Part shown: piece by piece, positions 1-10,248 of the stretch
How positions within the stretch are numbered: the first letter of the stretch is position 1
How the letters are laid out: every line of letters starts with the position of its first letter
From: Lotus japonicus
Lineage: Eukaryota > Streptophyta > Magnoliopsida > Fabales > Fabaceae
Length of the DNA: 64,000 nucleotides
NCBI RefSeq assembly: GCF_012489685.1
Contig: NC_080043.1
Span: 54,272,289 to 54,336,288 of the forward strand
Reading direction: 5' to 3'
Notes under the pieces: model-generated
The model's input: only the letters and a program-made list of their open reading frames with translations
Told to the model about the DNA's origin: nothing
Databases searched by the model: none
Made by a program: the position numbers and the translations under genes

Positions 1-374
1 GAAGGTGGAAAAAAAATAGTAAGAGCATAAGACGAAATACTCCCCCTCAGAAGGAATACCAAGGGATACTTGGCTGTTGATTAGTGTATCTTCTGATGAG
101 AGCAGAAGTGTGGTTCTGGTGACATCTCCGTTCTGGACAAAATTTCATCTTCAGATACTTCAGAATGAGAAGCTAGGAACCTACTCTTCTTCTGATGACG
201 CAAGTCAGAAGTTGTAGTAGCATCTTCTGATGTTGTTGCTTCTGGTTCGACAAGTTCTGAGTCTTTGTTTCTTTCTGAAACGGTCATGCTCATCTCTGCA
301 AGCTTTTTCAGCTAGCTTTGACTTGACCAAATCTTACTCTACTGATGCCTCCAAGATCAACTTCACCTTCAGGT
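1..374 (-). pseudogene. 3' part of SIRE-like element A, degenerate pol linker
   Basis: This stretch lies downstream of the gag of element A on the minus strand. A 70-codon open stretch (81-293) is rich in Glu, Ser and Thr, including VEPEATTSEDATTTSD. It resembles the low-complexity linker found between integrase and reverse transcriptase in SIRE-type copia elements. No protease Asp-Ser/Thr-Gly motif or integrase zinc motif is visible between the gag stop and the window edge, so part of pol may be deleted. The rest of the element lies outside the window. The linker assignment rests on composition and context. Confidence 0.4.
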
Positions 375-2066
375 TCAAGTTTTGGATCTTGGGACATATG
401 CCTTTCTCCCGTCATGTGTTGCCTGCATCCACTGTCCAGGTTCCATGGTTGGAGTTTCGATGGACCTATTGAAGATATCTGCAACATATATAATCTTATC
501 CCTAGGTACCCACTTTCTGGGTCCTTTCTTGTTAGTTAGCCCAGAAGTTCTGACAACTTTGGGTCTTTCAACAGGATAATATAAAGGAATTTGAGCATGA
601 TATTTTGACATTGAGAAAGTTCCTTTCTTAAGAGATGATGCAGCAACTTCAGAAGGTTTAGAATAGAAAATGCCATATATTCCATTTCTGCTTACGCCAT
701 AGATCATTGAAGCCATTAAGCTTCTGTCTACGCTTTTAGCCAGGAATCTTTGAAAAGATTTTTCATACTTAGATTCATTCTTACTATCAGAGGCATCACA
801 TGCACCTACTTCTTCTAACTTAGCAATCTGGTTCTTAAGCACAGAGTTAGAATTTACCAAAGCATGATTATCATTTTTCAAATCATAAATAATTTTCTCA
901 TGTTCAGAAGGAGTCTTGGAAACAACAGATAAGTCCTTTTTCAACTTTTTATGCTTAGACAATAAAGAGTTATACTTATACATGATATCAGACAAAGCAT
1001 GTTTCAGTTCAGAGGTTGAGAAAGAAGCGAATACCTCATTTTCATCGTCTGAGGTAGGATCTCCTTCTGATTCTGAGTCAGAGTCAACAGCTTCCTTTGA
1101 CTCTACTCCTTTGTCTTTGACAATAGCCATGAGTCCTTGAACTTCACCATCAGAGTCAACATCCTCTGACTCTGATTCATCAAAAGTCACCATCAGACTT
1201 TTCTTTGGTTTGAAATGCTTCTTTGACTTTTTGTCCTTTGATGAGCCTTTGTATTTGTTCTGCCTGTGCTTCCAGATGCAGTTGAGCTTTCTGGATATCA
1301 GAGTCAGCTCATTTTCATCAGAATATTCTGATGCTTCTTCAGATTCTTCTGCTTCTGCTTGGATAGCCTTAGCCTTTTCAGATTTGGATTTTAAGGCTAT
1401 AGACTTCTTCTTCTGATCCTGATGTTCAGCACGCTTTAGTTCATGACACTTCATTATGCTTATGAGTTCTTCCAAACTCATCTGCTCAACATCTCTAGTT
1501 AACTCCAAGGAAGTTATCAAAGGCATCCAGCTTTCAGGAAGACCTGTAAGGATCCTCATGACATGATCCGCAGTGGTGTAGCTATTGTTGAGGGGTCTTA
1601 TTCCAGCAATAATCAACTGGAATCTGGAGAACATATCTTCAATGGATTCGTCAGGTTCCATTTGGAAGAGTTCATATTTCTGGATCAAGGACAGCGCCTT
1701 TGATTCTTTCACCTTCTTGTTTCCTTCATGAGACATCTTCAAGGATTCAAAGATGCCCTTGGCGGAATCACGATCAGTAATTTTCTCATATTCTTCATAT
1801 GAAATGGCACTTTGCAGAATAGCTCTTGATCGGTGATGATCTCTGAACTCCTTCTTTTGATCTTCACTCATCTTCTTCCTTGGGATCTTTACACCATGTA
1901 CATCAACAGGAGGGGTGTAGCCATCAACAACAAAATCCCAAAGATCAGGATCAAAGCCAAGAAAGAAGCTTTTGATTCTGTCTTTCCAGAAATCAAATCT
2001 CTGACCATCAAAGATAGGTGGTCTTGCACTGTATTGATATTTGCTTGTAGTAGTGGTGGAATCCAT
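375..2066 (-). CDS. gag: Copia (SIRE-like) Gag polyprotein, element A
   Basis: An uninterrupted 563-codon frame on the minus strand starts 61 bases inside the primer-binding site. Residues ~15-220 match the UBN2/copia-type Gag domain: PPIFDGQRFDFWKDRIKSFF near the N-terminus, then SYEEYEKITDRDSAKGIFESL, SHEGNKKVKESKALSLIQKY and GLPESW. Gag forms the particle that packages element RNA. A Lys-rich stretch (~230-300) precedes acidic Ser/Glu/Asp runs (DESESEDVDSDGE) and a coiled-coil-like segment near 360-430. A CCHC knuckle would be expected after the Lys-rich part in SIRE relatives, and none is seen. The frame ends in a stop with no visible protease. The 155-residue gag fragment of element B just to the right is a close homologue. 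Family assignment is firm; activity is not implied. Confidence 0.85.
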   Translation of the reverse strand: MDSTTTTSKYQYSARPPIFDGQRFDFWKDRIKSFFLGFDPDLWDFVVDGYTPPVDVHGVKIPRKKMSEDQKKEFRDHHRSRAILQSAISYEEYEKITDRDSAKGIFESLKMSHEGNKKVKESKALSLIQKYELFQMEPDESIEDMFSRFQLIIAGIRPLNNSYTTADHVMRILTGLPESWMPLITSLELTRDVEQMSLEELISIMKCHELKRAEHQDQKKKSIALKSKSEKAKAIQAEAEESEEASEYSDENELTLISRKLNCIWKHRQNKYKGSSKDKKSKKHFKPKKSLMVTFDESESEDVDSDGEVQGLMAIVKDKGVESKEAVDSDSESEGDPTSDDENEVFASFSTSELKHALSDIMYKYNSLLSKHKKLKKDLSVVSKTPSEHEKIIYDLKNDNHALVNSNSVLKNQIAKLEEVGACDASDSKNESKYEKSFQRFLAKSVDRSLMASMIYGVSRNGIYGIFYSKPSEVAASSLKKGTFSMSKYHAQIPLYYPVERPKVVRTSGLTNKKGPRKWVPRDKIIYVADIFNRSIETPTMEPGQWMQATHDGRKAYVPRSKT

Positions 2067-2126
2067 GAGTTTTTCACACTGGCCCGGATCTACTGAACAC
2101 TGTTAAGTGTGGTAATCAGAACTTGC

Positions 2127-2138
2127 GCTCTGATACCA
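2127..2138 (-). promoter_or_regulatory. Primer-binding site of element A (initiator Met tRNA)
   Basis: The minus strand reads TGGTATCAGAGC, complementary to the 3' end of plant initiator methionine tRNA. It lies two bases from the inner LTR end at 2141. This fixes the orientation of A as minus and the adjacent LTR as its 5' LTR. Confidence 0.9.
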
Positions 2139-2140
2139 AT

Positions 2141-3271
2141 TGAAGGTGTGAAAAACGACTAGAAGGGGGGGGGTTGAATAGCGTTTTCAATATAAAAACT
2201 TTCCCCTTAAGATTTAAAGTAAATCTTTTCGGTTTCTCTAAGATAGATGGTGCAGCGGATAAAGATAGAGAGAAGAGAAAAGCACACAAGTATTTTATCC
2301 TGGTTCACTTGATAAATCCCTCAAGCTAATCCAGTCCACCCGTTAAGGTGATTTCTTCCTTCTTAGAATGAAGGCAATCCACTAATCAGATAATTGTTAC
2401 AACTGCACTTGAAACCTACAAGTGACTAACAATACACTGACATAGCTCACACTAAGATTCACTCTCTTAGTCTTCTCTAGGATCCGATCAACCTTGATCT
2501 CCTAAAGGAATCACCACTAAGATTCACTCTCTTAGTCTTCTTAAGGATACTGACCTACCCGGTCCCTTAAGGAAAATCAAACAACTGTTTGAGGTTGGTG
2601 TTTACAAAGGTTTGCTTCTAAATAAGCTGAGTGTAAACTAAATAAGAATAGATGAAGAAAGTAGAGGCTTGAATCTTTTCTTGTATTGCAGCTCTTGATC
2701 TCTCTCTCTTTGCTTTCTTCTTTTTCTTCAGCCTTTTATAGTCCAAGGTGCAAAGGATATTTCTGTTGAGAGAATATGACCGTTGGAGGGCATTTCTGGA
2801 ACTTCCAGAACCTGCTGTGGCTGAACCTTGGTAGGTAGGTTTTTCAGAATAGTACACTGCTCCTGTACTTCTTGATAGAGACATTTGCCTTTAACCATTG
2901 ACTTCTGATCAGATGAATGCTTCGTGTTGGAACTTGTGAAGCTTGGTGATCAGAGTCAGAGGGATGCTTGGATCCTCTGACCTTCGTAACTTCTGCTTCT
3001 GGACCTTCAGAGCTTCTGGTCTTCAGATCTTCTGATCCTCAGATCTTCTGATCCTCTGATCTTCTGATCCTCTGATCCTCAGATCCTCTGATCTTCAGAT
3101 CTTCTGATCTTCAGAACTTCTGACGAATATATCTTCTGGTGTCAGAATCAGAACCTGTTTGTCAAAACACTCAAGACAAACATTAGAGTATCATAGTTGT
3201 TCATCCACAAATAAATACTTGTTATCATCAAAACATAGAGTTGTACCACATGACCAAATCTTGATCTTACA
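2141..3271 (-). repeat. 5' LTR of copia element A (1,131 bp)
   Basis: The LTR begins TGAAGG at the PBS side and ends CTTACA, in TG...CA form. It aligns along most of its length with the LTR of element B at 3807-5017, sharing the poly-G tract, the GCACACAAG..TTTTATCCTGG block and the 'caccCGTTAAGGTGATTTC' block. Just beyond 3271 the sequence switches to the middle of a gag reading frame, so A was inserted into B. The partner LTR is outside the window, so the target-site duplication cannot be checked; its candidate here is CTACA at 3272-3276. Confidence 0.85.
3022..3122. repeat. Degenerate GATC-rich 10-12 bp tandem repeat in LTR A
   Basis: About ten imperfect copies of units such as CAGATCTTCTGATCCT alternate in quick succession. 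Many contain GATC or AGATCT, so the tract is rich in short palindromes. LTR B at about 4550-4790 carries a dispersed, weaker version, so the tract expanded in A or decayed in B. Confidence 0.7.
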
Positions 3272-3734
3272 CTACAAGCAATTGAAATCTGGAGAACATT
3301 TCTTCAATGGACTCATTTGGCTCCATGATGAAGGATTCATACTTTTGGATCAAAGACAATGCCTTTGATTCTTTGACTTTCTTGTTTCCTTCATGAGACA
3401 TCTTCAGAGATTCAAAAATGCCTTTAGCAAACTCACGATCTGTAATCTTCTGGTACTCTTCATAGGAAATAGCACTTAGAAGAATTGCTCTTGCTTTGTG
3501 ATGTTGTGAGTACAGCTTCTTTTGATCTGCAGTCATCTCTGACCTTGGGATCTTCTTGCCATCTGCATCAACTGGACGCTCGTAGCCATCCACAATAATA
3601 TCCCAGAGATCTGCATCGAAACCCAGAAAGAAACTTTCCAGTCTATCTTTCCAATATTCGAACCTTTGACCATCGAACATAGGAGGCTTTGCATTGTAAC
3701 CATCTCTTTGAGTTTCACTGGTGGTGGCAGCCAT
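3272..3734 (-). pseudogene. gag: Copia Gag N-terminal fragment, element B (cut by A)
   Basis: The first ~153 codons of a UBN2-type Gag start at the ATG at 3734. They include PPMFDGQRFEYWKDRLESFF and SHEGNKKVKESKALSLIQKY and stay in frame until 3272. There the protein stops matching Gag A exactly where LTR A begins. Identity to Gag A over this part is high but clearly below 100%, so B and A are different copies of one family. The remainder of B should lie to the left of A, outside the window. Confidence 0.85.
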
Positions 3735-3792
3735 TGTTTTTCACACCGGCCCGGATCACTGAACACTGTTAGGTGTGGTAATCAGAACTTGC

Positions 3793-3804
3793 GCTCTGAT
3801 ACCA
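3793..3804 (-). promoter_or_regulatory. Primer-binding site of element B
   Basis: The same TGGTATCAGAGC sequence as in element A is present on the minus strand. It sits two bases from the LTR start at 3807 and defines a second, independent 5' end. Confidence 0.9.
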
Positions 3805-3806
3805 AT

Positions 3807-5017
3807 TGAAGGTATGCAAAACGGTAGAAGGGGGGGGGGGGTTTGAATAACGTTTTCAGAACAAAACTTCCACCTTAAAGATTTAGACAAATCTTTCGAG
3901 AACTTAAGTGCTAAAGATAAGAGATAGAAAAGCACACAAGGATTTTATCCTGGTTCACTTGATAAATCACTCAAGCTACTCCAGTCCACCCGTTAAGGTG
4001 ATTTCTTCCTTCTTAGAATGAAGGCAATCCACTAATCAGGTAAGAGTTACAACTGCACTTGAAACCTACAAGTGACTAACAATTACACTGACTTAGCTCA
4101 CACTAAGATTCACTCTCTTAGTCTTCTCTAGGATCCGATCAACCTTGATCTCCTAAAGGAACTAAACAAACTGTTTATCAAAGAATTGTTTACAAGAGAT
4201 TTGCTTCTAAAAAGCTAATAGTAAACTCAATGAATTTCAGATGAAAGAAAGCTTAGAAGAATTTGAATTTGTCTTGCGCGTATGTGAATGCTTCTAGCCG
4301 CTTCTTTCAGTCTTCAGCCTCTTTATATACTCCAAGGATTAGGGTTGAGCGTTGCATGGGAAATGCTACCGTTGGAGGGCAGTTCTGGAAAATCCAGCTT
4401 CTGCTGTGTCTGAGACTGTTAGGTAGGTCGTCAGGAAGGTACAGATGCTTTTGTACTTGGATAGCGACTTGACCTTTAAACCTAGGAGACTTATGATCAG
4501 GAGAAAGCTTCATGTTGGAACTTGTGAAGCCGGTTGATCAGAGTCAGAGGGAAAGCCCAGATCCTCTGACCATTGTTTCTTCTGATTCTGAACTCAGAGG
4601 GAAGTACATGGTCTTCAGAGTATCTTGCTTCTGGACATCAGAATTTCACTAATCAGCTTCTGGATCTTCAGAGTCTTCTACACCATCAGAATATCTGAGC
4701 CTTCAGTGTTTCTTGGTTATCAGACTTTCTAGATCTTCAGAACTTCTAGTGACTGAGTCCACATCAGAGTTTGTATAACTTCAGAACTTCTGAAGCTTTT
4801 CCATTGTTCATACTGAACATGGTGAATGCGAAAGCGTTGCTTGGGTCGCTCTTTATACACAATGCTTCTGATTTGTGTGAGATTGAGTTGAGGTCAGAGC
4901 CTGTAAATAGCACACTCAGAAAAACACGTTAGAGTACCACAATTGTTCATATCAAAAGGTTAACTTGTAATCATCAAAACATAGAGTTGTACTACTAGAT
5001 CAAAACTTGATCTTACA
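3807..5017 (-). repeat. 5' LTR of copia element B (1,211 bp)
   Basis: The LTR starts TGAAGG and ends CTTACA, homologous to LTR A. It contains a run of 12 G (3830-3841) where LTR A has 9 (2165-2173). Its outer end at 5017 abuts the protease frame of element C, so B inserted into C. It also carries GATC- and CTTCAGA-rich sequence near 4550-4790. Confidence 0.85.
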
Positions 5018-5416
5018 AGAGGTAGGTATGGTTGTGGTGCCGGTACCGTGAATGGGAATCCCATGTCCACTGCCAACAATAACAGTCTGATTTGAATTAC
5101 TCAAATTAGAGTAAGGCGAGAGATTACCTTGCAACGCCGTGGTGTGAGATGTCGCTCCAATATCCATATACCACTGATTGTCCGGAGGGTGGAGAGACAT
5201 GGTGTGCAAGGCAGCCTCTATGTCGGTAGGAACTGGAGAGGATGTGGTAGCTGCATACGCCTGTGGGCGCTGATCGAGGATTCCTGGTTGCTTCGGAGGA
5301 GTGGTGGGGCGCTGCCACGGAGCAGTGGGATATGGGCATGGAGGCATAGCCCATGGAGGCGTGGAATAACCCCACTGTTGCCAGGCAGGATACGGTTGCG
5401 GCTCCCAAGGAGAAGA
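5018..5416 (-). pseudogene. pol: Copia protease fragment of element C
   Basis: The minus-strand frame encodes a Pro-rich Gag tail, then TDIEAALHTMSLHPPDNQWY and MDIGATSHTT, the start of the aspartic protease of copia elements. The usual active-site triad Asp-Thr-Gly reads Asp-Ile-Gly here, which would inactivate the enzyme; a single C-to-T change explains it. A frame break near 5350-5416 separates this piece from the Gag frame. The protease ends abruptly at 5017, where element B was inserted. The rest of pol is not in the window. Confidence 0.75.
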
Positions 5417-6256
5417 TCACGGTGGAGGGGCATTGGGAGCACTTGGGGGACCAGTAGGGCGAGAACCACCACGGTGACCGCGTCCTCCGCTACGACCCTG
5501 ATTTCCACGGGAACGAGAGCAGTTGTTGGAGCAACGGTTGCTATTCTGCGAGGAATCATCAAAATGACTCGGCTGGGACGTGTGCATGGCAGCATGAGAG
5601 CTATGGCTCACCATCTTCGCCATACCGGATTCTTCCAATGTGAGCATGGAGCGAGCCTGGTTGAAAATAGGAAGAGGATTGCTCTGCAGAATCAGGGTAG
5701 GAACACCACGATAAGCATTAGAAAGACCAGAAATCAAGTGAAGAACGAGATGGTGATTGTTGACAGGAGCGCCAACATTCTTCAACTGGTCAGAGAGCGT
5801 CTTGAGACGCTGGCAATAGGCAGAGACATTGGGAAAGTTATCCATGCGAGTAGTAGAAAATTCTTGCTCAAGAGTTACAGCACGAGCATTCAGATGGTCC
5901 TGGAAAATGTCTCTCAAATCATTCCAGGCTCCCATAGCAGTTGAACCAGGTACAAGAATGGTGGTCAAAAGGTCAATGGAAATAGTGGAGTAAATCCATT
6001 GAAGAACCTTTTTGTCAAGAGTGTTCCATAATTCCTTCTCATCGTCGGTGACCGGAGTCGGTGGTGCCTTCCTCGTGGAAGGTTTAATATGATGAAGAAC
6101 CTTCTGGGAGTCTGCATGAATGCGGAACAATTCTGCCCAAGTGCCATACTGATCCGTGTCCATCTCAAGAACGATAGGAATGTGATTCTTGATGTTGGAT
6201 ACACTGAAGGCGAGGTGAAACGCTTGTTTGGCATTGGAGGAGGTTTTGGCATTGGT
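5417..6256 (-). pseudogene. gag: Copia Gag, main part, element C
   Basis: The minus-strand frame encodes a Gag domain of the short copia type: [58 protein letters not shown] and [20 protein letters not shown]. It is followed by an Asn/Ser- and Arg/Gly-rich tail and no CCHC knuckle that I can see. The true N-terminus is missing because Tat-like element T interrupts the gene. Residues upstream of the NAKTSSNAK segment are read from the T LTR. The amino-terminal codons reappear at 10484-10530. Confidence 0.75.
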
Positions 6257-6575
6257 GGACTGGGCGAGACCCCAAGGTTCCTCGCCCAGGAGCGCTAGCT
6301 TAGGGCGACGAGCGGACCAGGGATTTGGGCCTCCTCCCAGAGGCCCAACTGGCCCATTAGGAGGAGATAGAAGCGGCCGGCCCAACCCCACATCTATAAG
6401 TAGGGGACGAGTACCAATTGTAAAGGACTCTTAGCTCATTGGAGAAATAACAAGATTGAAATTCAGTTACTTTCTTTCTCTAAAGCGGTTACGCTCTCAT
6501 TCTCTCTAGGAATCTCACATCACGTTCCTTACGCTCTAAGTACTGTACCTCATCTCAATGTTCTTGGATAGAACA
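6257..6575 (+). repeat. 5' LTR (partial) of element T
   Basis: The stretch 6340-6575 is repeated almost exactly at 10249-10482, including ATCTATAAGTAGGGGACG, a likely TATA region. The LTR ends GAACA just before the primer-binding site. The left part contains inverted GGGCGAG/CTCGCCC motifs and may be LTR sequence missing from the truncated 3' copy. Confidence 0.7.
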
Positions 6576-6595
6576 TTTCGCGCCGTCTGTGGGGA
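6576..6595 (+). promoter_or_regulatory. Primer-binding site of element T
   Basis: TTTCGCGCCGTCTGTGGGGA follows the LTR end directly. It differs by one base from TTTGGCGCCGTCTGTGGGGA, the start of the internal region in many Tat-lineage plant gypsy elements. Confidence 0.75.
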
Positions 6596-6714
6596 TCGGT
6601 AGATTTCGATTCCCGGACTATGTGGATTGTGATTTGGCAGAGAGAAGTTCGATTTCCGTGAAATTCTCTTTGGTTTCTTGATTTTCAGTTAAATTCTTGA
6701 TTCGTTAGTGACGC

Positions 6715-7224
6715 TTGATGGAAGCGCAACATCGACGAAGTAAAAGAAGGATGAAACACACGCGTGATTCGCGCCGCGCGTATGGAAGGCGGCGCGGTGA
6801 GGAACCGGAGTCCTCAGTCTCCTTGTTGGAACCTTCAGGAGAAGGACTGCCATCACCTCAACCATTGGACGCTCGCAAGGATTGGAGGTGGCTGATTTGT
6901 GACGTCAATAGTCGCCTGAAGCAGCAGGACACGGAGGTCCGAAGGGCGAATACAGCAGCGGAGCCTTGGACATTGCAAAGGAAAAGCTATTGGAAATCCA
7001 CTAGGGAGTGGAGGAATTTGTCTCCAAAAGGAAAGCTGGCGTGCTTGGACAGATCGTGCGAAGCAGAGAATCTTCGGGAACTGCGAGCGACGCGAATGAG
7101 CGGCAAACCGGGAGGTGAATGGTGCGCTTATCACCAGGCCATGGGCCACGTCACAGAGGAATGCCGCACGTTGCAGCGCGAGGTGAGAACGCTGATAGCG
7201 GCAGGAGAACCTATTAGAACATAG
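6715..7224 (+). pseudogene. gag: Tat-like Gag remnant
   Basis: A 169-codon frame ends in GEWCAYHQAMGHVTEECRTL, a degenerate CCHC-like motif (C-x2-H-x4-H-x4-C) typical of the Gag C-terminus in Tat/Athila elements. Upstream residues are basic and do not match the usual Gag core, so most of gag is deleted or scrambled; Gag of this lineage usually exceeds 400 residues. It is followed out of frame by the protease region. Confidence 0.6.
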
Positions 7225-7233
7225 TGCGGTAAT

Positions 7234-7938
7234 TCTTTTATACCGAAAGGAGTAGACACGATCGTTGAAGGGTTTGGAGGAGGAGGAGTCACTAGTGCAA
7301 CTAGAAAGCGATACGCCAGGGCGGTGAACGCAGTCACGAAGGTTCCTTTCGGCTTTTCACACCCAGACATTACCTTTTCATCCGATGACTTCTTTGGAGT
7401 AAAGCAACATCTGGACGATCCGATTGTAATCCTCCTTTGCGTCAACCGACTCAATGTACAACGAGTACTTTTGGATCAAGGGAGTTCAGCGGACATCATT
7501 TACGACGGAGCGTTTGATCGGCTCAGTTTGAAAGAGGGAGACCTCACTCCTTATGCAGGGACTCTGGTGGGATTTGCGGGTGAGCAAGTATGGGTGAGAG
7601 GCGTCTTTGACCTTGACACCACATTTGGCGAGCGAGAGAACGCTAGGACGCTGAAGGTGAGATACTTAATCCTAGGAGCGGAGGGATCTTACAACATGAT
7701 AATTGGCAGAAACACCTTGAACCGACTGTGCGCCATGATCTCGACGACACATTTGGCAGTTAATTATCCTTTGCCAAATGGACGAATTGGGAGAATTGCT
7801 GTGGACCAGAAGACTGCAAGGGAGTGCTACTACAACGCGGTAGATCGTTACGGGAAAAGGAGCGCCTCGGTAGGACACCGATGCAACGAGGTCGAGGCGC
7901 CGGAAGAAAACCTAGATCCAAGGGGCGAAGGGTGAGTC
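7234..7938 (+). pseudogene. pol: Tat-like retropepsin (protease) region
   Basis: The open frame 7324-7935, extended upstream in frame, encodes VQRVLLDQGSSADIIYDGAF, where the Tat/Athila protease has its Asp-x-Gly-Ser active site. It continues with TPYAGTLVGFAGEQVWVRG and NMIIGRNTLNRLCAMISTTH, all well kept. It ends in a stop at 7933-7935 after NLDPRGEG and the next frame opens at 7942, so the polyprotein is broken at this point or was originally joined by a short in-frame linker. It would mature Gag-Pol in an active element. Confidence 0.75.
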
Positions 7939-7941
7939 AAC

Positions 7942-9485
7942 ATGCCCACGCCAATCGAGGAAACCAAGGAACTGAAATTTGGCGAGAAAGTACTCAAAAT
8001 AGGGACCAGACTGACTGAGGTCCAAGAACAGAGATTATCAAAGCTGTTGGGCGAGAATTTGGATCTTTTTGCTTGGAGTCACAAGGACATGCCAAGAATA
8101 GACCCGAACTTCATTTGTCACAGGCTGGCGATGAATCCCGGAATTAAACCAGTGACCCAGACATGCCGACGGATGGGCGATGAAAAGTAGAAAGCAATCC
8201 AACAAGAGGTAAACAAATTACTGGCGGCAGACTTTATCCGGGAAATTAAGTATCCTACCTGGCTGGCGAATGTGGTGATGGTAAAGAAGGCAAATGGGAA
8301 ATGGCGAATGTGTGTGGACTACACAGACCTGAACAAGGCATGTCCAAAAGATTCTTACCCATTACCAAGCATAGACAAGTTAGTGGATGGGGCGTCCGGA
8401 AATGAGCTGCTGAGTCTGATGATTGCCTATTCGGGATATCACCAAATCAAGATGCACCCGTCGGATGAAGATAAAACGACCTTTATGACCACCAGGGTAA
8501 ACTACTGTTATCAGACCATGCCCTTTGGACTGAAGAATGCGGGGGCGACGTATCAGCAGTTGATGGATAGGGTTTTGAGGGCCAAGTAGGAAGGAACATG
8601 GAGGTCTACGTTGATGATATGATTGTAAAGTCCGTTTTGGGATCAAGCCATCACGAGGATTTAACAGAACCTTTCGGCAGGCTCCGAAAGCATAACATGA
8701 GGCTCAATCTGGAGAAGTGTTCTTTTGGTATACATGGCGGGAAGTTCTTAGGCTTCATGATTACGTCGAGAGGAATTGAGATCAATCCAGATAAGTGTAA
8801 GGCGATCCAAGAAATGAAAAGCCCAAGTACTATGAAGGAGGTGCAGCGCCTGACGGGGCGGATTGCGGCCCTATCCAGGTTTCTCCCTCATTCAGGCGAC
8901 AAATCGGCCCCGTTCTTCAAATACCTCAAGAAGAACGCGGCGTTTGAATGGAGTTCAGAGTGCGAAGAAGCCTTTAACCGCCTTAAAGAGATGTTGTCTG
9001 CACCACCCGTTCTATCGAAGCATGTCCAGGGTTTTCCTTTGCACTTGTATTTTTCCGTCAGGAATCGTGCGATCAGCTCGGTAATCCTCTAGGAGGTAGA
9101 CGGAGAACAAAAAATAGTTTACTTTGTAAGCCATACACTTCAAGGGTCGGAAATCAGGTATCAGAAGATAGAGAAGGCGGCGCTCGCCGTCCTCGTTACC
9201 GCCAGACGCTTAAGACCTTACTTTCAAAGCTTTCAGTTAAAAGTAAGGATTGATCTTCCTCTGAGACAGGTGTTGCAGAAGCCAGATTTGTCAGGAAGAC
9301 TCATCGCGTGGTCGGTTGAATTATTGGAATACGGTTTGCAATATGACAAAAGGGGGGAGGTCGGTGCGCAGACTTTAGCTGATTTTGTGGTAGAGTTAAC
9401 GCCCGAAGACGGTGAGAAGGTGAGCACGCAATGGACGTTGTTTGTTGATGGGTCAAGCAGTCCCTCAGATTCAAGGCAGCAATAA
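7942..9485 (+). pseudogene. pol: Tat-like reverse transcriptase and first RNase H, inactive
   Basis: Reverse transcriptase motifs are in order: KANGKWRMCVDYTDLNKACP, PLPSIDKLVDGASGNELLSL, MPFGLKNAGATYQQLMDRV and MEVYVDDMIVKS. The first catalytic Asp, expected in LMDAYSGY, is Ile (LMIAYSGYHQI near 8416-8448), so polymerase activity is lost. In-frame TAG codons occur at 8188-8190 and 9090-9092, both positions where CAG would fit. A one-base shift near 8580 separates the YVDD part. RNase H follows (DGEQKIVYFVSHTLQGSE, then RLIAWSVELLEYGLQYDKRG). The second RNase H start (WTLFVDGSS) breaks off at ~9465 with an internal deletion. Confidence 0.8.
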
Positions 9486-10248
9486 TCAAGCAGAATATGA
9501 GGCTCTAATCGCAGGTCTGAAGCTAGCAATTGAGGTGCAAATCGACAGTTTGCTGGTTAGAACGGACTCGCTGCTAGTGGAAAACCAAGTAAATGGGGAA
9601 TTCCAGGTGAAGGAACCGGCCTTGATAAAATATCTGGAGCGCGTACGGCTACTGATGGGTCGGTTGCAAGAGGTCTTAGTTGAGTTCGTGCCAAGGGCGC
9701 AAAATCAAAGGGAGGACGCCCTAGAAAAATTGGCAAGCACTTGGAAGGCTGGAAATAATCGAAGTGTGGTCCAAGAGACGCTCGCCAATCCTAGCATAGA
9801 AGGAGAGTTGGTAACCTCAGTTGACCGCCAAGAAACTTGGATGGACCCTATCATAGATATCTTGGCGGGAGAGCCAAGTGAGGTAGTGAAGTACTCAAAG
9901 GAGCAAAGGAGAGAGGCGGGACACTACACGTTACTCGATGGGATACTCTTTCGACGAGGATTTAGTTTGCCCCTCCTGAGGTGTCTTCCACCTGGGAAAT
10001 ATGAGGCTGTTACGGCGGAGGTTCACGGGGGGGGGGGGGGGTTTGCGCTAGCCACATCAGAGGAAGGTCTCTGGCAAGCAAAGTCCTCAGAGCGGGTTTT
10101 TACTGGCCCACGATAAGAAAAGACTGTGCAGAATTCGTAAAGAGATGCGAAAAGTGTCAAGTATTTGCAGACTTGCCCAAGGCCCCGCCGGAACAATTGG
10201 CCACGATCAGGTCCCCATGACCCTTCGCCATGTGGGGAGTTGACCTCG
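9442..10248 (+). pseudogene. pol: Tat-like second RNase H and truncated integrase
   Basis: After a deletion inside the second (archaeal-like) RNase H, the frame resumes with NNQAEYEALIAGLKLAIEVQ and EFVPRAQNQREDALEKLAST. Such dual RNase H is characteristic of the Tat lineage. Integrase zinc-binding sequence follows around 10010-10170, but a run of 15 G at 10027-10041 shifts the frame where one glycine pair is expected. Beyond it, AGFYWPTIRKDCAEF and CEKCQVFADLPKAPPEQLAT are readable in another frame. The core ends at WGVDL, where sequence jumps into the LTR. No catalytic core Asp/Glu beyond this point remains. Confidence 0.75.

Noticed and set aside
5129..5944. 271-codon plus-strand ORF
   Set aside because: It is antisense to the recognisable Gag and protease of copia C; its Arg-rich composition is that of a shadow frame.
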